A stretch of 64,000 nucleotides of DNA from Algoriphagus boritolerans DSM 17298 = JCM 18970 (lineage in GTDB: Bacteria > Bacteroidota > Bacteroidia > Cytophagales > Cyclobacteriaceae), in NCBI RefSeq assembly GCF_900108085.1, contig NZ_FNVR01000002.1, forward strand, positions 62,001 to 126,000, read 5' to 3'. Shown here piece after piece: positions 28,506-37,807 of this stretch. How positions within the stretch are numbered: the first letter of the stretch is position 1; the number at the start of each line of letters is the position of its first letter. The position numbers and the translations under genes are program-made. The notes beneath the pieces are model-generated. The model was not told the origin of the DNA and ran no database searches. It saw only the letters and a program-made list of their open reading frames with translations.

Positions 28506-28520
28506 TAGCTTTTCCCTAAC

Positions 28521-28763
28521 TCAATTTACAATTTTAATCTGATCCAAGTAGAACTTCATCCGGCTATGATCCCGCTGTAGGTATTCGATTTGATCGATTT
28601 TGTCCAGTTTGTGATTGTAGAAGACTTCGACGTATTCATTATCAAGCAAATAGAGATTCACCTTATGTTGGTAATAGCGAATGCCCACCACAAAAGTACC
28701 CTCGATAAAGAGGGTTCTGATTTTTAGATGGATAGGTAAAACGCTAAATTCTTCTCGACTCAT
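28521..28763 (-). CDS. small conserved protein of unknown function
   Basis: 80 aa from the ATG at 28763 (MSREEFSVLP). Beta-rich, no signal peptide, several Tyr and His residues (VGIRYYQHKVNLYLL, YVEVFYNHKLDKID). Similar-looking small proteins of unknown role occur in Bacteroidota beside short, often decayed, two-gene loci (recollection). Downstream on the same strand are the remnants described separately. An ATG at 28802 would add 13 atypical residues. Confidence 0.6.
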   Translation of the reverse strand: MSREEFSVLPIHLKIRTLFIEGTFVVGIRYYQHKVNLYLLDNEYVEVFYNHKLDKIDQIEYLQRDHSRMKFYLDQIKIVN

Positions 28764-28904
28764 ACCTGTTTTGTTACTCGACAAAGACCCCAATTTAGAC
28801 AAATTGGTTCAGCTTATTGATCGTGAAATTGATAAAAAGCAAGTTCAAAACTTCATTAGGAGAATAAAGCCATTCCAAGATGGCGACTGATCACCTTACT
28901 CCGG

Positions 28905-28938
28905 TAAACAAAAAACCTCCGGTTTGGGCCGGAGGTTT
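28905..28938 (-). terminator. intrinsic terminator of the MBL/rhodanese gene
   Basis: A 10-bp perfect stem (AAACCTCCGG / CCGGAGGTTT) with a 6-nt loop. On the minus strand it is followed by TTTTTTG, ending the gene whose stop is at 28966. Confidence 0.8.
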
Positions 28939-28965
28939 GGGTGTGACAACTTTTCTATTTCCTGA

Positions 28966-30312
28966 TTAGTGAGCAATCAGTTGAAACTCTTTGATTGCCT
29001 CGCTGAGGTCTAATACTTTGGTTTCTTTCAATTCCCTTGAAACAATACTTGATCCTGCGGCAGATCTATAACCGCCTGCACAATGCACTACTATTGGTTT
29101 TCCAGTAGGTATTTCTTTGGCTCTTTCCCTTAATTCCTGAAGCGGAATATTGATCGCTTCTTCGAAAATCGGTGCCGTGGCATGCTCATCTCTACTTCTG
29201 ATATCAACGATGGTATAGTGCCCTTTATTTGCTTTGAATGCTTCCAAGTCAAATGAAATACCTTTTTCGGTCATTTCGGCCGGATTGACGACAGCACCTT
29301 TGATCAGTTGCTCATAACCGATTTTTGCAGCTTTGGCGATCAAAATCTCCAACTCTGTGGATGAGCCTGCTACCAAAAAGAATTTTTCTTCTGGTCCGAC
29401 GATTGAGCCAAGCCAGGTTTCAAATTTGCCTCCGTTCATGATATGGATTGCTCCGGCAATGTGTCCAGCAGCGAAATCAACCTTGTTTCTGGTATCGATT
29501 ACCAAAGCATCCGTAGGCAAAGTAGATCCCTCTGGCCAAATGCTCACTTGAGAAATGGATCGCTGATAGGCAGGAGCGCCTTTTTTGTTCATGTCCACAT
29601 CATATCCAAAGTATTTTGGAATGTAGGGCTGACCTTGAAGTAAAGAATCAATGAAGGTTTTTTCGTCCAGATCATTGAAGGCCCAGTTGGTTGCTCGCTG
29701 TTCGCCGATCGTAGACTGACGTGCATCGCTGAGATTTTTGCCACAGAGTGAACCTGCGCCATGGGCGGGGAATACCAGGACATCATCGGCCAAGGGCTTC
29801 AGTTTATTCTGTACGGTGTGGTACATCATTTTTGCCAATTCCTCCCGCTGTGCGGTCAGGTTTCCGGCTTTTTCTCTCAGGTCAGGTCGTCCTAGATCAC
29901 CGATGAAAAGTGTATCTCCAGAGAAAAGTGCATGGTCTTTTCCGTTTTCATCTTTTAGCAAAATGCTGATCGAATCAGGCGAATGGCCAGGAGTATGTAG
30001 GGCATGCAAGGTCACGTTTCCAAGGTGGAATGAATCTCCTTCATCAAACCCGACATGCGGGTATTCTGCTCCGACTAGTCTGGATACGTAGATTTTGGCA
30101 TCCTCATTTTTGTGAAATTCCAGGTGCGAGCTTACAAAATCTGCATGGGGATGAGTTTCGATTACAGCTACGATTTTGGCATTAGTTGCTTGCGCAAAAT
30201 CAGAATACTGCTGAGGATTCCGGCCCGGATCCACCAGAGCGACTTTGCCTTCACTCAGGATGGCATAGCTTGCATGGGCTAATCCTTCGTCATAGAACTG
30301 TTGAATATTCAT
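28966..30312 (-). CDS. MBL-fold/rhodanese sulfur enzyme (persulfide dioxygenase-like)
   Basis: 448 aa, cytoplasmic. The N-terminal metallo-beta-lactamase domain carries THPHADF, HTPGHSPDS, FSGDTLFIGDLGRPDL and FPAHGAGSLCG, the pattern of ETHE1-like persulfide dioxygenases. Two rhodanese domains follow. The first (about 245-345) lacks the catalytic Cys (LVAGSS). The second (about 360-448) has it (VHCAGGYRS). The layout resembles CstB-type proteins that oxidise persulfide and transfer sulfane sulfur. Single gene with its own terminator. Confidence 0.88.
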   Translation of the reverse strand: MNIQQFYDEGLAHASYAILSEGKVALVDPGRNPQQYSDFAQATNAKIVAVIETHPHADFVSSHLEFHKNEDAKIYVSRLVGAEYPHVGFDEGDSFHLGNVTLHALHTPGHSPDSISILLKDENGKDHALFSGDTLFIGDLGRPDLREKAGNLTAQREELAKMMYHTVQNKLKPLADDVLVFPAHGAGSLCGKNLSDARQSTIGEQRATNWAFNDLDEKTFIDSLLQGQPYIPKYFGYDVDMNKKGAPAYQRSISQVSIWPEGSTLPTDALVIDTRNKVDFAAGHIAGAIHIMNGGKFETWLGSIVGPEEKFFLVAGSSTELEILIAKAAKIGYEQLIKGAVVNPAEMTEKGISFDLEAFKANKGHYTIVDIRSRDEHATAPIFEEAINIPLQELRERAKEIPTGKPIVVHCAGGYRSAAGSSIVSRELKETKVLDLSEAIKEFQLIAH

Positions 30313-30450
30313 AGTTATTAAGTATTGTTTCTGAATTTTGATACAAATGTAAAATGGAGGGGATCCTCAATTCTGTGACGATAATCACTTTAAAAAAACA
30401 TCTTTAGCAATCCTTTAAAACTTTGGTAAAACCAGCTGTACCCCTTAAAC

Positions 30451-30957
30451 TTGAAAGACCAAAAAAGTATTCCATTGCCTGTTCAGAAAGCTTTTTTAAA
30501 ATTCCTTCCCATTTTTCTCTTTCTGGGAATTGTCTTTGCCCAGAGCTGTAAGTCTAAAAAGGCAGCAAAGGACAATCCGGCCTTTACCGTAATCGAAACT
30601 GCCAAAACTTATCGGGGGACTCCATACCGTTTTGGAGGAACTACTCGCGCAGGGATAGACTGTTCAGCCTTGGTTTTTCACTCATATTATGCAGTGGGGA
30701 TCAATCTTCCCCGGATGTCTGCTGATCAAAGTAAGCTTGGGCAAAAGGTAAATCTGAATCAGGTACAGCCTGGAGACCTTTTGTTTTTTGCGACTAGCAA
30801 ACGAAAAAATCAAGTCACTCACTCCGGAATAGTCACTGAGGTGAACAATGGAGATATCCGGTTTATTCACGCTTCCACCTCCCTTGGCGTGACTGAAGAC
30901 TACCTGAGCAATCGCTATTGGTCCGGGGCTTTTCTTTTTGCGAAGCGAATCTTATAA
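30451..30957 (+). CDS. NlpC/P60 family lipoprotein (murein endopeptidase)
   Basis: 168 aa from a TTG start; no ATG occurs upstream of the signal. A hydrophobic segment and lipobox FAQSC suggest lipidation. The NlpC/P60 domain has the Cys-His-His triad: DCSALV, THSGIV and FIHAST. Members cut peptide stems of peptidoglycan (D-gamma-Glu to diamino acid bond). Single gene, divergent from the MBL gene. Confidence 0.9.
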   Translation: MKDQKSIPLPVQKAFLKFLPIFLFLGIVFAQSCKSKKAAKDNPAFTVIETAKTYRGTPYRFGGTTRAGIDCSALVFHSYYAVGINLPRMSADQSKLGQKVNLNQVQPGDLLFFATSKRKNQVTHSGIVTEVNNGDIRFIHASTSLGVTEDYLSNRYWSGAFLFAKRIL

Positions 30958-30982
30958 AAAAAATGGAGCGCCGAAGCGCTCC
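30953..30982 (-). terminator. terminator of the haem-uptake operon
   Basis: Stem GGAGCGC / GCGCTCC with a CGAA loop (30965-30982). On the minus strand it is followed by ATTTTTTTT, ending the operon whose last stop is at 31016. It may also serve the convergent NlpC/P60 gene. Confidence 0.8.
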
Positions 30983-31015
30983 TGTTTACCCAGCTTAAAA
31001 AATTATCCATATTGA

Positions 31016-31621
31016 CTAAAATGTTGTAGTTCCGTTTGGCTGTAGGATATATCTGAACGTGTAGTGTGCACTTGGGGTGCTCATTGGATCAATCTCAGCA
31101 GCGGGAGGATTTCCCTTGTAGTAGCTCAGAATCTCAATTTTCGCATAATTACCATGGGTTGTTTTTACTAATAATACTCTGCCAGGAATCGGCGTGACTG
31201 TGAATGTGGCTGAATTATAATTATACCAGCCGTTGCCACTGCCGGTTGGGATAGCAAAGGATTCTCCTGAGTCTGTAGCAAATGTTGCAGAAGTAGGAAC
31301 CTCAGCTATTTCATCAAATATTCCGGTGACTACAGCTGCAGTCACGTTTTTTGTAGCATTCACTCGGATAGTGGTTCCTTTGAAAGCTAGATCCCAATCT
31401 TCGGTTTCCTCAACAAGCGCATTTTCTTCCAGGCTGAAAAACTGAAATGGACGAACTTCTGTGACTTCTCCTGTATTGCGGTTGATGACATCATTTGGAG
31501 CTGCAAGGTCTTCTACCAATATTGCTTCAAGTGGTACGATAGGTTCGGGTGTATCCTCTGCGCAAGCGAAGATAGAAGCTGAAAGGAGTGTGATAAAACT
31601 GAGTTTTAGAGTAGTTTTCAT
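31016..31621 (-). CDS. HmuY-like haem-binding lipoprotein
   Basis: 201 aa from the ATG at 31621 (MKTTLKLSF). A signal peptide with lipobox IFACAED predicts a lipoprotein. The beta-rich body with DWDLAFKGTTIRVN and a C-terminal HYTFRYILQPNG follows the HmuY pattern of Bacteroidota haemophores. It is the last gene of the hmu operon, 4 bp after the TonB receptor, so it probably hands haem to that receptor. His/Met haem ligands cannot be assigned. Confidence 0.75.
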   Translation of the reverse strand: MKTTLKLSFITLLSASIFACAEDTPEPIVPLEAILVEDLAAPNDVINRNTGEVTEVRPFQFFSLEENALVEETEDWDLAFKGTTIRVNATKNVTAAVVTGIFDEIAEVPTSATFATDSGESFAIPTGSGNGWYNYNSATFTVTPIPGRVLLVKTTHGNYAKIEILSYYKGNPPAAEIDPMSTPSAHYTFRYILQPNGTTTF

Positions 31622-31625
31622 TGTA

Positions 31626-33932
31626 TTATTTGGTTTGAATAAAGTTTGCAAAAGGAATTTTTAGACCGGCAAATAGCACTCTGCCTGGATTTGTAGGTTG
31701 GAAAGTAGTTTGGGTGTTATTCAGATTTGTGCCCCCCACTTCAAGGAAAACCCCATTTTCGAGAGTTTTGGAAGCGGTGAGATTCAAGCTCATCCAGCCG
31801 GGAGCGTATTCGCTTTCATCGTCCAAAATGAGATTTCCATTGAGATCTGCGAAGCCAAATTTGCCTCGGAAGATGGCCCTCACTGCTAAGTCAATGCCTG
31901 TGCGGTTTTCTCTATAATTAACCTTGATATTTCCACTGTGTCTGCTGCGATTGAAAAGTCCTCCATAATCGCTTCTGACTACACGGCTTGTTCGGTTTTG
32001 ATCATCCCGCTTGAAGATCTCTCCGGCATCTATTTGATCCAGCACCGTAGCATCCTGAGTATCCAGAAAGGCATAACCCAGACTCAATTGGAGGTTGCTG
32101 GTCGCTTGGAAGCTCAGGTCGGTTTCGATCCCTTGGGTGACCACCTGTGAGATATTGAAATAGGAAAAAGCATTCTGGCCGGTAACCAGCTGCGCAATGG
32201 GTGCTGTTTCTATGAGGTCATTGATGTGATTTCTATAGGCGTTGGCTACCCACATCAGTCTTGGATTAAGTTTCCATCTAAGACCAGTATTTAAGGCCCA
32301 CGATGATTCCGCTTTAAGATCTCCCAGTGTCGCCGGATCCAAAAGGATTCTGGCTACCAGCCCTTCATTTTGAAGTTTTTCAATTCCTTCCTGTGCTAGT
32401 GTAGAGCCGAAGACATAATATCCTGCAGCAGCATTGTTGAAATTCAGCAAAAGCTGCCGGAAATCTGGCGCTTTAAAGCCTGCTCCAAGCGAGGCTTGCC
32501 AACTGAAATTCTCTGAAAATCGATATTGGCCCGAGATTTTTGGGCTTATTCTACTTGCATATTCACTGTGGCGGTCAGCACGAAAGCCTGAAATGATGTT
32601 GGTCTTGGTACCCGGATCCCACTGATGCTGTAGAAAAAGGTAACCGGCATCAAATCGGTTGTTTTCATCATATCGCGTGGCTTCGACCGTTTCGATTAGA
32701 TGGCCCATTCCAAGGGTCAACAATTGGTTTTCCTTGATTTGATAATCAGTTTGAAACTCTGTTCGGTGGTAAAATTGATTGAAATCCTGAAAGTCAAAAG
32801 CCTGTCCATCGGATTCAAATCGGGTATCAGACACTGTCGAAAACCAAGAACTCATTCCCCGAAGTGTCATCAGGATTTTGGAGTTTGGCTTAAAGCGCAG
32901 AGTCGGATTGAAATGGAAATCTCTCCTTGAATTGTCTAAACTCAAAAGTTCACGTCCTGATGAACTTGCAGTTTCCAGGAAGCCGGATGAATTCTCTACA
33001 TAAGCTCTCCCGAATAAACTCAGGTCCCAATTCTGATGAATTTCCCCATTAATTTTTAACTGTGCGGTATGTGCATCATAAGGATTTTGAGTTTGACCAA
33101 CTGCCTCCGGAGTCAGATCATAACCGTCAGTTCTCATGTAATCATAGAAGAGTTTGGTGCTCCATTTTCCTTTGGAAAAGCCTAAATCCGCATAGGGATT
33201 CCAGGAATTGAAGGAGCGATGACGAAGTCCCAAATCCAGTCTGGTCTCTTCCTCCGTGGATTTAGTTATGATATTGACGACCCCAGCCATTGCTTCACTG
33301 CCATAGATGGCACTGGATGGACCTCTGAGTATTTCAATCCGCTCAATATTGGAAACCGAAATCCGATCCAGGTCAAACGTACCCGCAGTTCTTCCGATAA
33401 GCGGTTCACCATCCAAAAGGATCAAAATGTAATCCGAATCCAAACCCTGCATCTGGAGTCCTGCCCCATGATCGCCTTCGATTTGAAGACCGGTCTGTTC
33501 ACGAAGGATTTCTGAGAGCCTGATTCCACCGGTTTCCTGAATAGCTTTTTCATTTAGTACAGTTACTGGAAGTGGGAGATCCTCGACCGTTCGATCAGTC
33601 CGGGTGGCTGCGACCACCACTTCCTGCAGTGATCCTGATTTTTCTTTGAGGATAAATACTTCCTTCGCCAACCAATCTTCCCGGGAAATCTGCAGCGACT
33701 CATACCCTAAGGCAAAGATCAGAATGGATTCTCCTTCGGGTAAATTCGCTGTGACTTTCCCTTCCTTATCAACCAATACCGGCGCAGCACCTCTTACCTG
33801 AATGGTAGCATTAGGAATAGGCTTGCCATCCTCATCTAGTATTTGCTTGGGGTTTTCCACCGCTGCCAAAACTGGATGGGAGAAGAAAAAGGAGAGTAAA
33901 ATGGATAATTTAATTAGATTAATTCTAAACAT
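31626..33932 (-). CDS. TonB-dependent receptor, probably for haem
   Basis: 768 aa outer-membrane receptor. Signal peptide (about 1-23), a CarboxypepD_reg-like beta domain (about 26-105), a plug domain beginning near EVVVAATRTDRTVEDLP with ERIEILRGPSSAIYGSEAMAGVVNIITK, then the barrel ending FAGLKIPFANFIQ. Located between hmuS and the HmuY-like gene in the hmu operon, so haem or haem-protein is the likely substrate. The FRAP/NPNL haem-receptor signature was not seen. Confidence 0.92.
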   Translation of the reverse strand: MFRINLIKLSILLSFFFSHPVLAAVENPKQILDEDGKPIPNATIQVRGAAPVLVDKEGKVTANLPEGESILIFALGYESLQISREDWLAKEVFILKEKSGSLQEVVVAATRTDRTVEDLPLPVTVLNEKAIQETGGIRLSEILREQTGLQIEGDHGAGLQMQGLDSDYILILLDGEPLIGRTAGTFDLDRISVSNIERIEILRGPSSAIYGSEAMAGVVNIITKSTEEETRLDLGLRHRSFNSWNPYADLGFSKGKWSTKLFYDYMRTDGYDLTPEAVGQTQNPYDAHTAQLKINGEIHQNWDLSLFGRAYVENSSGFLETASSSGRELLSLDNSRRDFHFNPTLRFKPNSKILMTLRGMSSWFSTVSDTRFESDGQAFDFQDFNQFYHRTEFQTDYQIKENQLLTLGMGHLIETVEATRYDENNRFDAGYLFLQHQWDPGTKTNIISGFRADRHSEYASRISPKISGQYRFSENFSWQASLGAGFKAPDFRQLLLNFNNAAAGYYVFGSTLAQEGIEKLQNEGLVARILLDPATLGDLKAESSWALNTGLRWKLNPRLMWVANAYRNHINDLIETAPIAQLVTGQNAFSYFNISQVVTQGIETDLSFQATSNLQLSLGYAFLDTQDATVLDQIDAGEIFKRDDQNRTSRVVRSDYGGLFNRSRHSGNIKVNYRENRTGIDLAVRAIFRGKFGFADLNGNLILDDESEYAPGWMSLNLTASKTLENGVFLEVGGTNLNNTQTTFQPTNPGRVLFAGLKIPFANFIQTK

Positions 33933-33975
33933 TGGGTCAAAATTTTTGCGGGATAGGTCATCCCGGTAGAGAATT

Positions 33976-35025
33976 TTAATTGAGTCTATCCAATAAAGTT
34001 TTCCACTCAGGCTTTTGAGGTAAACCCGGCTTTCTCAGGCCAAAAAACTGGGCCACCATTTCTCCGCTTTTATCAAAAAGCTCCAAAGCCGAAACCAGTC
34101 CGTCTTCTGTATTTTTATGAACTACATAGGCAGAATCTACCACATTTTCATTCAGGTGCATGTTGAAATCCGGGTCGAGGACATTCAACCAATCGCCCAA
34201 TTGACGGATCGTGCGCACTTTTCCCTGATGGATTTGGATGTTTCCTTTGTTACCTGCGAAAATCATGATCGGCAATTGGGTTTCGGCTGCTTTTTCTACC
34301 ACAATCCGGGCGGAAAGTCGATCTACAGGATACGCCCATTTGTCATCGATCCATTTGACAGCATCCAGTCGATTCAGTTTGTATTTGCGCAGCATGCCAA
34401 AGAAGTCGTGGGTGTCTTTCATATTTTCCCAGTCAGACCTGAAGCCCTCAAAGTCCAGCTCTTCTCGTGTCGTGTACTCAGGAGTGGGAAAAGTTTCCAA
34501 TTCCAATTCTGCACTTTGATCTGCTGCTGTATAAAGTTTCACAATCGCTTCATAAGCTTCATTATTGGAGTTGTCCTGAAGATAGACTTTCAGAATTGCT
34601 TCTCCTTCTTTGTCAAAATACTGAAGACTCTTCATGGTGCCTCTCGGAGTGGCTGTCGTCACCGCAAAACCAAACTTCCAACCTGCAAAAAATACGCGCT
34701 GCTCAATCGGACCAATGACAGTGGCGATCTTGTGTGGACCTGCCTGGTGCATTTCAATTTTTTGAAAGGGACCCTTATGCTCCAACACACAACCTTCACT
34801 TCTGGTCAAAGCCATCACTCGACCAAGTTTTGGGAATTCCAGCATTTGTTCTTCAAACTGATCACTCAGGCGGATCACGTTTTCGCCGATTCCTGTAGCC
34901 AGCAATTCGGCTTCACTGGTTCCAAGTTTGGCAGCAGCATCTCTGATTCTCAATGAAGGTTCAGTAAGCTTGAGCTTTTCCCAAGCTTGTTTTAGCGAAG
35001 TGACGGATTCTTGAATAGTGTCCAT
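33976..35025 (-). CDS. hmuS: haemin-degrading factor HmuS/HemS family
   Basis: 349 aa cytoplasmic protein of two related halves (ALTRSEGCVLEHKGPF and IMIFAGNKGNIQIHQGKV). HemS/ChuS proteins bind or degrade haem. The position normally carrying the proximal haem His (GDAVHK in relatives) reads GEAILKVYL here, so that ligand may be absent. Two bp separate it from the preceding hmuV. Cytoplasmic end of the uptake pathway. Confidence 0.9.
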   Translation of the reverse strand: MDTIQESVTSLKQAWEKLKLTEPSLRIRDAAAKLGTSEAELLATGIGENVIRLSDQFEEQMLEFPKLGRVMALTRSEGCVLEHKGPFQKIEMHQAGPHKIATVIGPIEQRVFFAGWKFGFAVTTATPRGTMKSLQYFDKEGEAILKVYLQDNSNNEAYEAIVKLYTAADQSAELELETFPTPEYTTREELDFEGFRSDWENMKDTHDFFGMLRKYKLNRLDAVKWIDDKWAYPVDRLSARIVVEKAAETQLPIMIFAGNKGNIQIHQGKVRTIRQLGDWLNVLDPDFNMHLNENVVDSAYVVHKNTEDGLVSALELFDKSGEMVAQFFGLRKPGLPQKPEWKTLLDRLN

Positions 35026-35026
35026 G

Positions 35027-35830
35027 TTAGGCTTGTTTTGATGTGGCTAAAGTTGAATAAGAATGCGCACCGGAAGCGACAATTAATCGTCCAGTTGCGG
35101 GATTTTGGATCAAGCGGATAGGATGGTCAAAAACATTTTCTAAAATTTTTTCATTTAAGACATCTTCTATAATTCCCATTTTGGTCATCGCTCCATTTTT
35201 GATCAAAGCAATTTTATCCGCGTATTGAGCAGCCAAATTGAGCTCATGCAGGATGATCAATATTCCAATATTCCTTGATTTCAAAGTCTGAAGGATGCTG
35301 AGTACCGCATGCTGCTGAGCAATATCAAGGCTAGAGGTAGGTTCGTCTAACAACAGATACCGTGGAAATGGCTTCGTCTCCCAGATTTGAACCAATACTC
35401 TGGACAGTTGAACCCGCTGTTTTTCACCCCCTGAAAGACTATTGAAAACTCGGCTTTTTAAATGAGAGGTGTTGGTAGCATCCAAAACTTCCGCTATGAG
35501 TTTGACCGGATCATTTGACTTTGTGCTGATCAAGCCCAATTCCACTACTTCCTGAACGGTAAAAGGGAAATTGACCTGAGAATGCTGCGGCATTACTGCC
35601 CGAATTGCGGCAAGTTCTTTTGGCTTTAGAGACTCGATGCTGTGACCATTGTAGCCGACGTTGCCATGTTTGCATTTGATTTCACCTGAGAGGATTTTGA
35701 AAAAAGTTGATTTTCCTGCTCCGTTGGGACCCAAGACGGCAAGAATTTCTCCCGGATTGATTTCCAGACTGATCTGTTCTACAATCGGTCTTTGTTTCAC
35801 ACAGAAATGTACCTTGGAAGCTTTCAACAT
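35027..35830 (-). CDS. hmuV: haem ABC transporter ATP-binding protein
   Basis: 267 aa ATPase of a FecCDE-type importer. Walker A GPNGAGKST near residue 34, Q-loop, signature LSGGEKQRVQLSRVL, Walker B LLLDEPTSSLD and switch His in ILHELNLAAQYAD. It overlaps the permease stop by one base and precedes hmuS by 1 bp. Powers haem import through the HmuU permease. Confidence 0.94.
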   Translation of the reverse strand: MLKASKVHFCVKQRPIVEQISLEINPGEILAVLGPNGAGKSTFFKILSGEIKCKHGNVGYNGHSIESLKPKELAAIRAVMPQHSQVNFPFTVQEVVELGLISTKSNDPVKLIAEVLDATNTSHLKSRVFNSLSGGEKQRVQLSRVLVQIWETKPFPRYLLLDEPTSSLDIAQQHAVLSILQTLKSRNIGILIILHELNLAAQYADKIALIKNGAMTKMGIIEDVLNEKILENVFDHPIRLIQNPATGRLIVASGAHSYSTLATSKQA

Positions 35831-36888
35831 CAGTTTTTGGATTTATTCAGGTTGAAAATAAGCCAGATAAAAAACGGTGCTCCGATCAATGCGGTGATCA
35901 CTCCAATAGGCATCTCTGCAGGAATGACGACAATTCTGGAAATCAGGTCCGCAAAGTTTAATAGAATTGCACCTAGGAGAAATGAACCGGGAAGTACTAG
36001 TCGGTGATCAGACCCGAATAAAATCCGGATCAAATGAGGCACCACGAGACCGATGAATCCAATCATTCCGGCCATAGAAACCCCCGTACCTACGATCAAA
36101 GCACTGAAAAGCAGCAATTGGATTTTGACCCGCTGCACATTCACGCCCATGTGAAAAGCCTCCTGCTCACCAAGAGCCAACGCATTGAGCTGACGGGAAT
36201 TCAATAGCAACAGTATGGATGGGACCGAAATGAGAATCATGCTGACCGGAATTTTGCTCCAATTGGCTCCTGCCAGATCTCCAAGACTCCAGAAAGTGAA
36301 ATTGCGCAAGGCGGAATCATCCGCAAAGAACAATACCAAACCAATGAGCGCTCCTGTCAGGGCATTGATCGCAACCCCTGCCAGTATGAGGGTGGCGGCG
36401 TCATTTCTTCCTTGGGATTTTGACAGACTGTACACCGCCAGCACGTTAATCAAGCCTCCAACGAATGCAAAAAGCGGTAATCCAAGTGGTCTGATCCAAG
36501 CCAAAGAAGAAGCCACAGGTACCAACACGATAAAAATAACAGCAAAGAGGGCAGCACCACTGCTTACCCCAATCAATCCTGGTTCGACGAGGGGATTTCT
36601 GAACATGCCCTGAAGAGCAGCCCCGGCGATACCCAATCCACCTCCGACAACAACTGCCATAATAATACGGGGCAGCCGTATTTGAAGCAGTACGTTTGCC
36701 TGCTGCACTTCAAAAGTCCCAAGCTTTAACCCGATATAATCAAACAAAATAGCCAGAGTCTGTGGAAAAGGAATGCTATAGGCTCCCAAAGAAAGGGAGG
36801 TCAAGAGCACCACGATCAGCACAACCCCAAACCCGATAAGAGTTAGATTCTGACTTTGGACTTTTGTATGATTCAAATTTGAGATCAT
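35830..36888 (-). CDS. hmuU: haem ABC transporter permease (FecCD family)
   Basis: 352 aa inner-membrane permease with about nine to ten hydrophobic segments. FecCD signatures are visible: LRLPRIIMAVVVGGGLGIAGA near residue 72, FRNPLVEPGLIGVSSGA, and GMIGFIGLVVPHLIRILFG near 275. It follows hmuT by 9 bp and is coupled to hmuV by a one-base overlap. Confidence 0.94.
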   Translation of the reverse strand: MISNLNHTKVQSQNLTLIGFGVVLIVVLLTSLSLGAYSIPFPQTLAILFDYIGLKLGTFEVQQANVLLQIRLPRIIMAVVVGGGLGIAGAALQGMFRNPLVEPGLIGVSSGAALFAVIFIVLVPVASSLAWIRPLGLPLFAFVGGLINVLAVYSLSKSQGRNDAATLILAGVAINALTGALIGLVLFFADDSALRNFTFWSLGDLAGANWSKIPVSMILISVPSILLLLNSRQLNALALGEQEAFHMGVNVQRVKIQLLLFSALIVGTGVSMAGMIGFIGLVVPHLIRILFGSDHRLVLPGSFLLGAILLNFADLISRIVVIPAEMPIGVITALIGAPFFIWLIFNLNKSKN

Positions 36889-36897
36889 GTTATTACT

Positions 36898-37749
36898 TTA
36901 CTTTCTGACTGATTTTGCAAGTTCCAATGCGGCTTTCCCTACGCGGGGACCAAATCCGGATAAGTACAATCCGTCCAATGCTACGATTTGGTCTTCTTTA
37001 TAGGCAGTGGTTTGATCTATTCCCTGAATTTTTTTCACGCCATCTTTGCCTCCAAGGCTTTGGATACCGGATTCAAAAAAGACCAGGTAATCAGGATTCA
37101 TGGATACCAGTGATTCAGGAGTCAGGGGGGCAAATTCATCAAATCCAGTTGCCGCCGTTTCGACTTTGGCCAGATTGAACATTTCGCTGGCAAAGGTTTT
37201 TTCTCCCGCAATAAATACAGTCTCAGGACCTCGAGCCATGATAAAGACAGCCTTGGGCATGGATTCCTGCGAAACTAAGTAGGTGTTCAATTCTTCCATA
37301 TCCCGGTCGATAGAAGCGTTGATTTCCTGGCCTTTTACGGCGGAATCAAATAGCTCAGCCAAATCGGTAACAAGTTTTTTAGTGCCGTCCACGCTGAGTG
37401 GTTTTGAAAAAATGTGAATGTTCACTTGGGCTGCTTTGAGCTGCTCGACCACGTCGGGATTGAGATATCCTTCTTCAATCAAAACCAGATCAGGCGCTTG
37501 GGCAAGGATGCCTTCAGCTTTAATCTGATTTCTATAACCGATCGAAGGCAATTGTTGCATTGATGCCGGATAGGTGGAGGTAATATCTGTAGCGATGATT
37601 TGATCTCCAAAACCCAATTCATGCACGACCTCGGTAATTGTTCCTCCGGCAGTTATTATTTTTCGCGATTCTTCAACAGAATTTTGAGTTTCGGGTGATT
37701 TACAAGCCCAGAATGAGAGGAGGAGAAAAGCAAAAATCAGTCTAGCCAT
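36898..37749 (-). CDS. hmuT: haem ABC transporter substrate-binding lipoprotein
   Basis: 283 aa from the ATG at 37749 (MARLIFAF). Lipobox SFWACKS. Class III periplasmic binding protein with RKIITAGGTITEVVHELG, LPSIGYRNQIKAEGILAQAPDLVLI and the C-terminal GFGPRVGKAALELA. First gene of the minus-strand operon hmuT-U-V-S, TonB receptor, HmuY-like. A consensus promoter covered by a palindromic operator lies directly upstream. Confidence 0.93.
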   Translation of the reverse strand: MARLIFAFLLLSFWACKSPETQNSVEESRKIITAGGTITEVVHELGFGDQIIATDITSTYPASMQQLPSIGYRNQIKAEGILAQAPDLVLIEEGYLNPDVVEQLKAAQVNIHIFSKPLSVDGTKKLVTDLAELFDSAVKGQEINASIDRDMEELNTYLVSQESMPKAVFIMARGPETVFIAGEKTFASEMFNLAKVETAATGFDEFAPLTPESLVSMNPDYLVFFESGIQSLGGKDGVKKIQGIDQTTAYKEDQIVALDGLYLSGFGPRVGKAALELAKSVRK

Positions 37750-37776
37750 TATTAAGATCAATTATAAATAATAATG

Positions 37777-37807
37777 CAAAAGTATCTTTATTTGGATTCA
37801 ATCCAAA
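37777..37807 (-). promoter_or_regulatory. promoter of the hmu operon
   Basis: On the minus strand, TTTG at 37807-37804 and TACTTTTG at 37784-37777 are spaced by 19 bp, an exact Bacteroidota promoter match, 27 bp before the hmuT ATG. The -33 element lies inside the palindrome at 37789-37809. Confidence 0.75.

Noticed and set aside
28296..28508. Plus-strand 70-aa open frame in the DoxX/small-gene gap
   Set aside because: Antisense to minus-strand protein-like remnants; low-complexity hydrophobic translation and no promoter.
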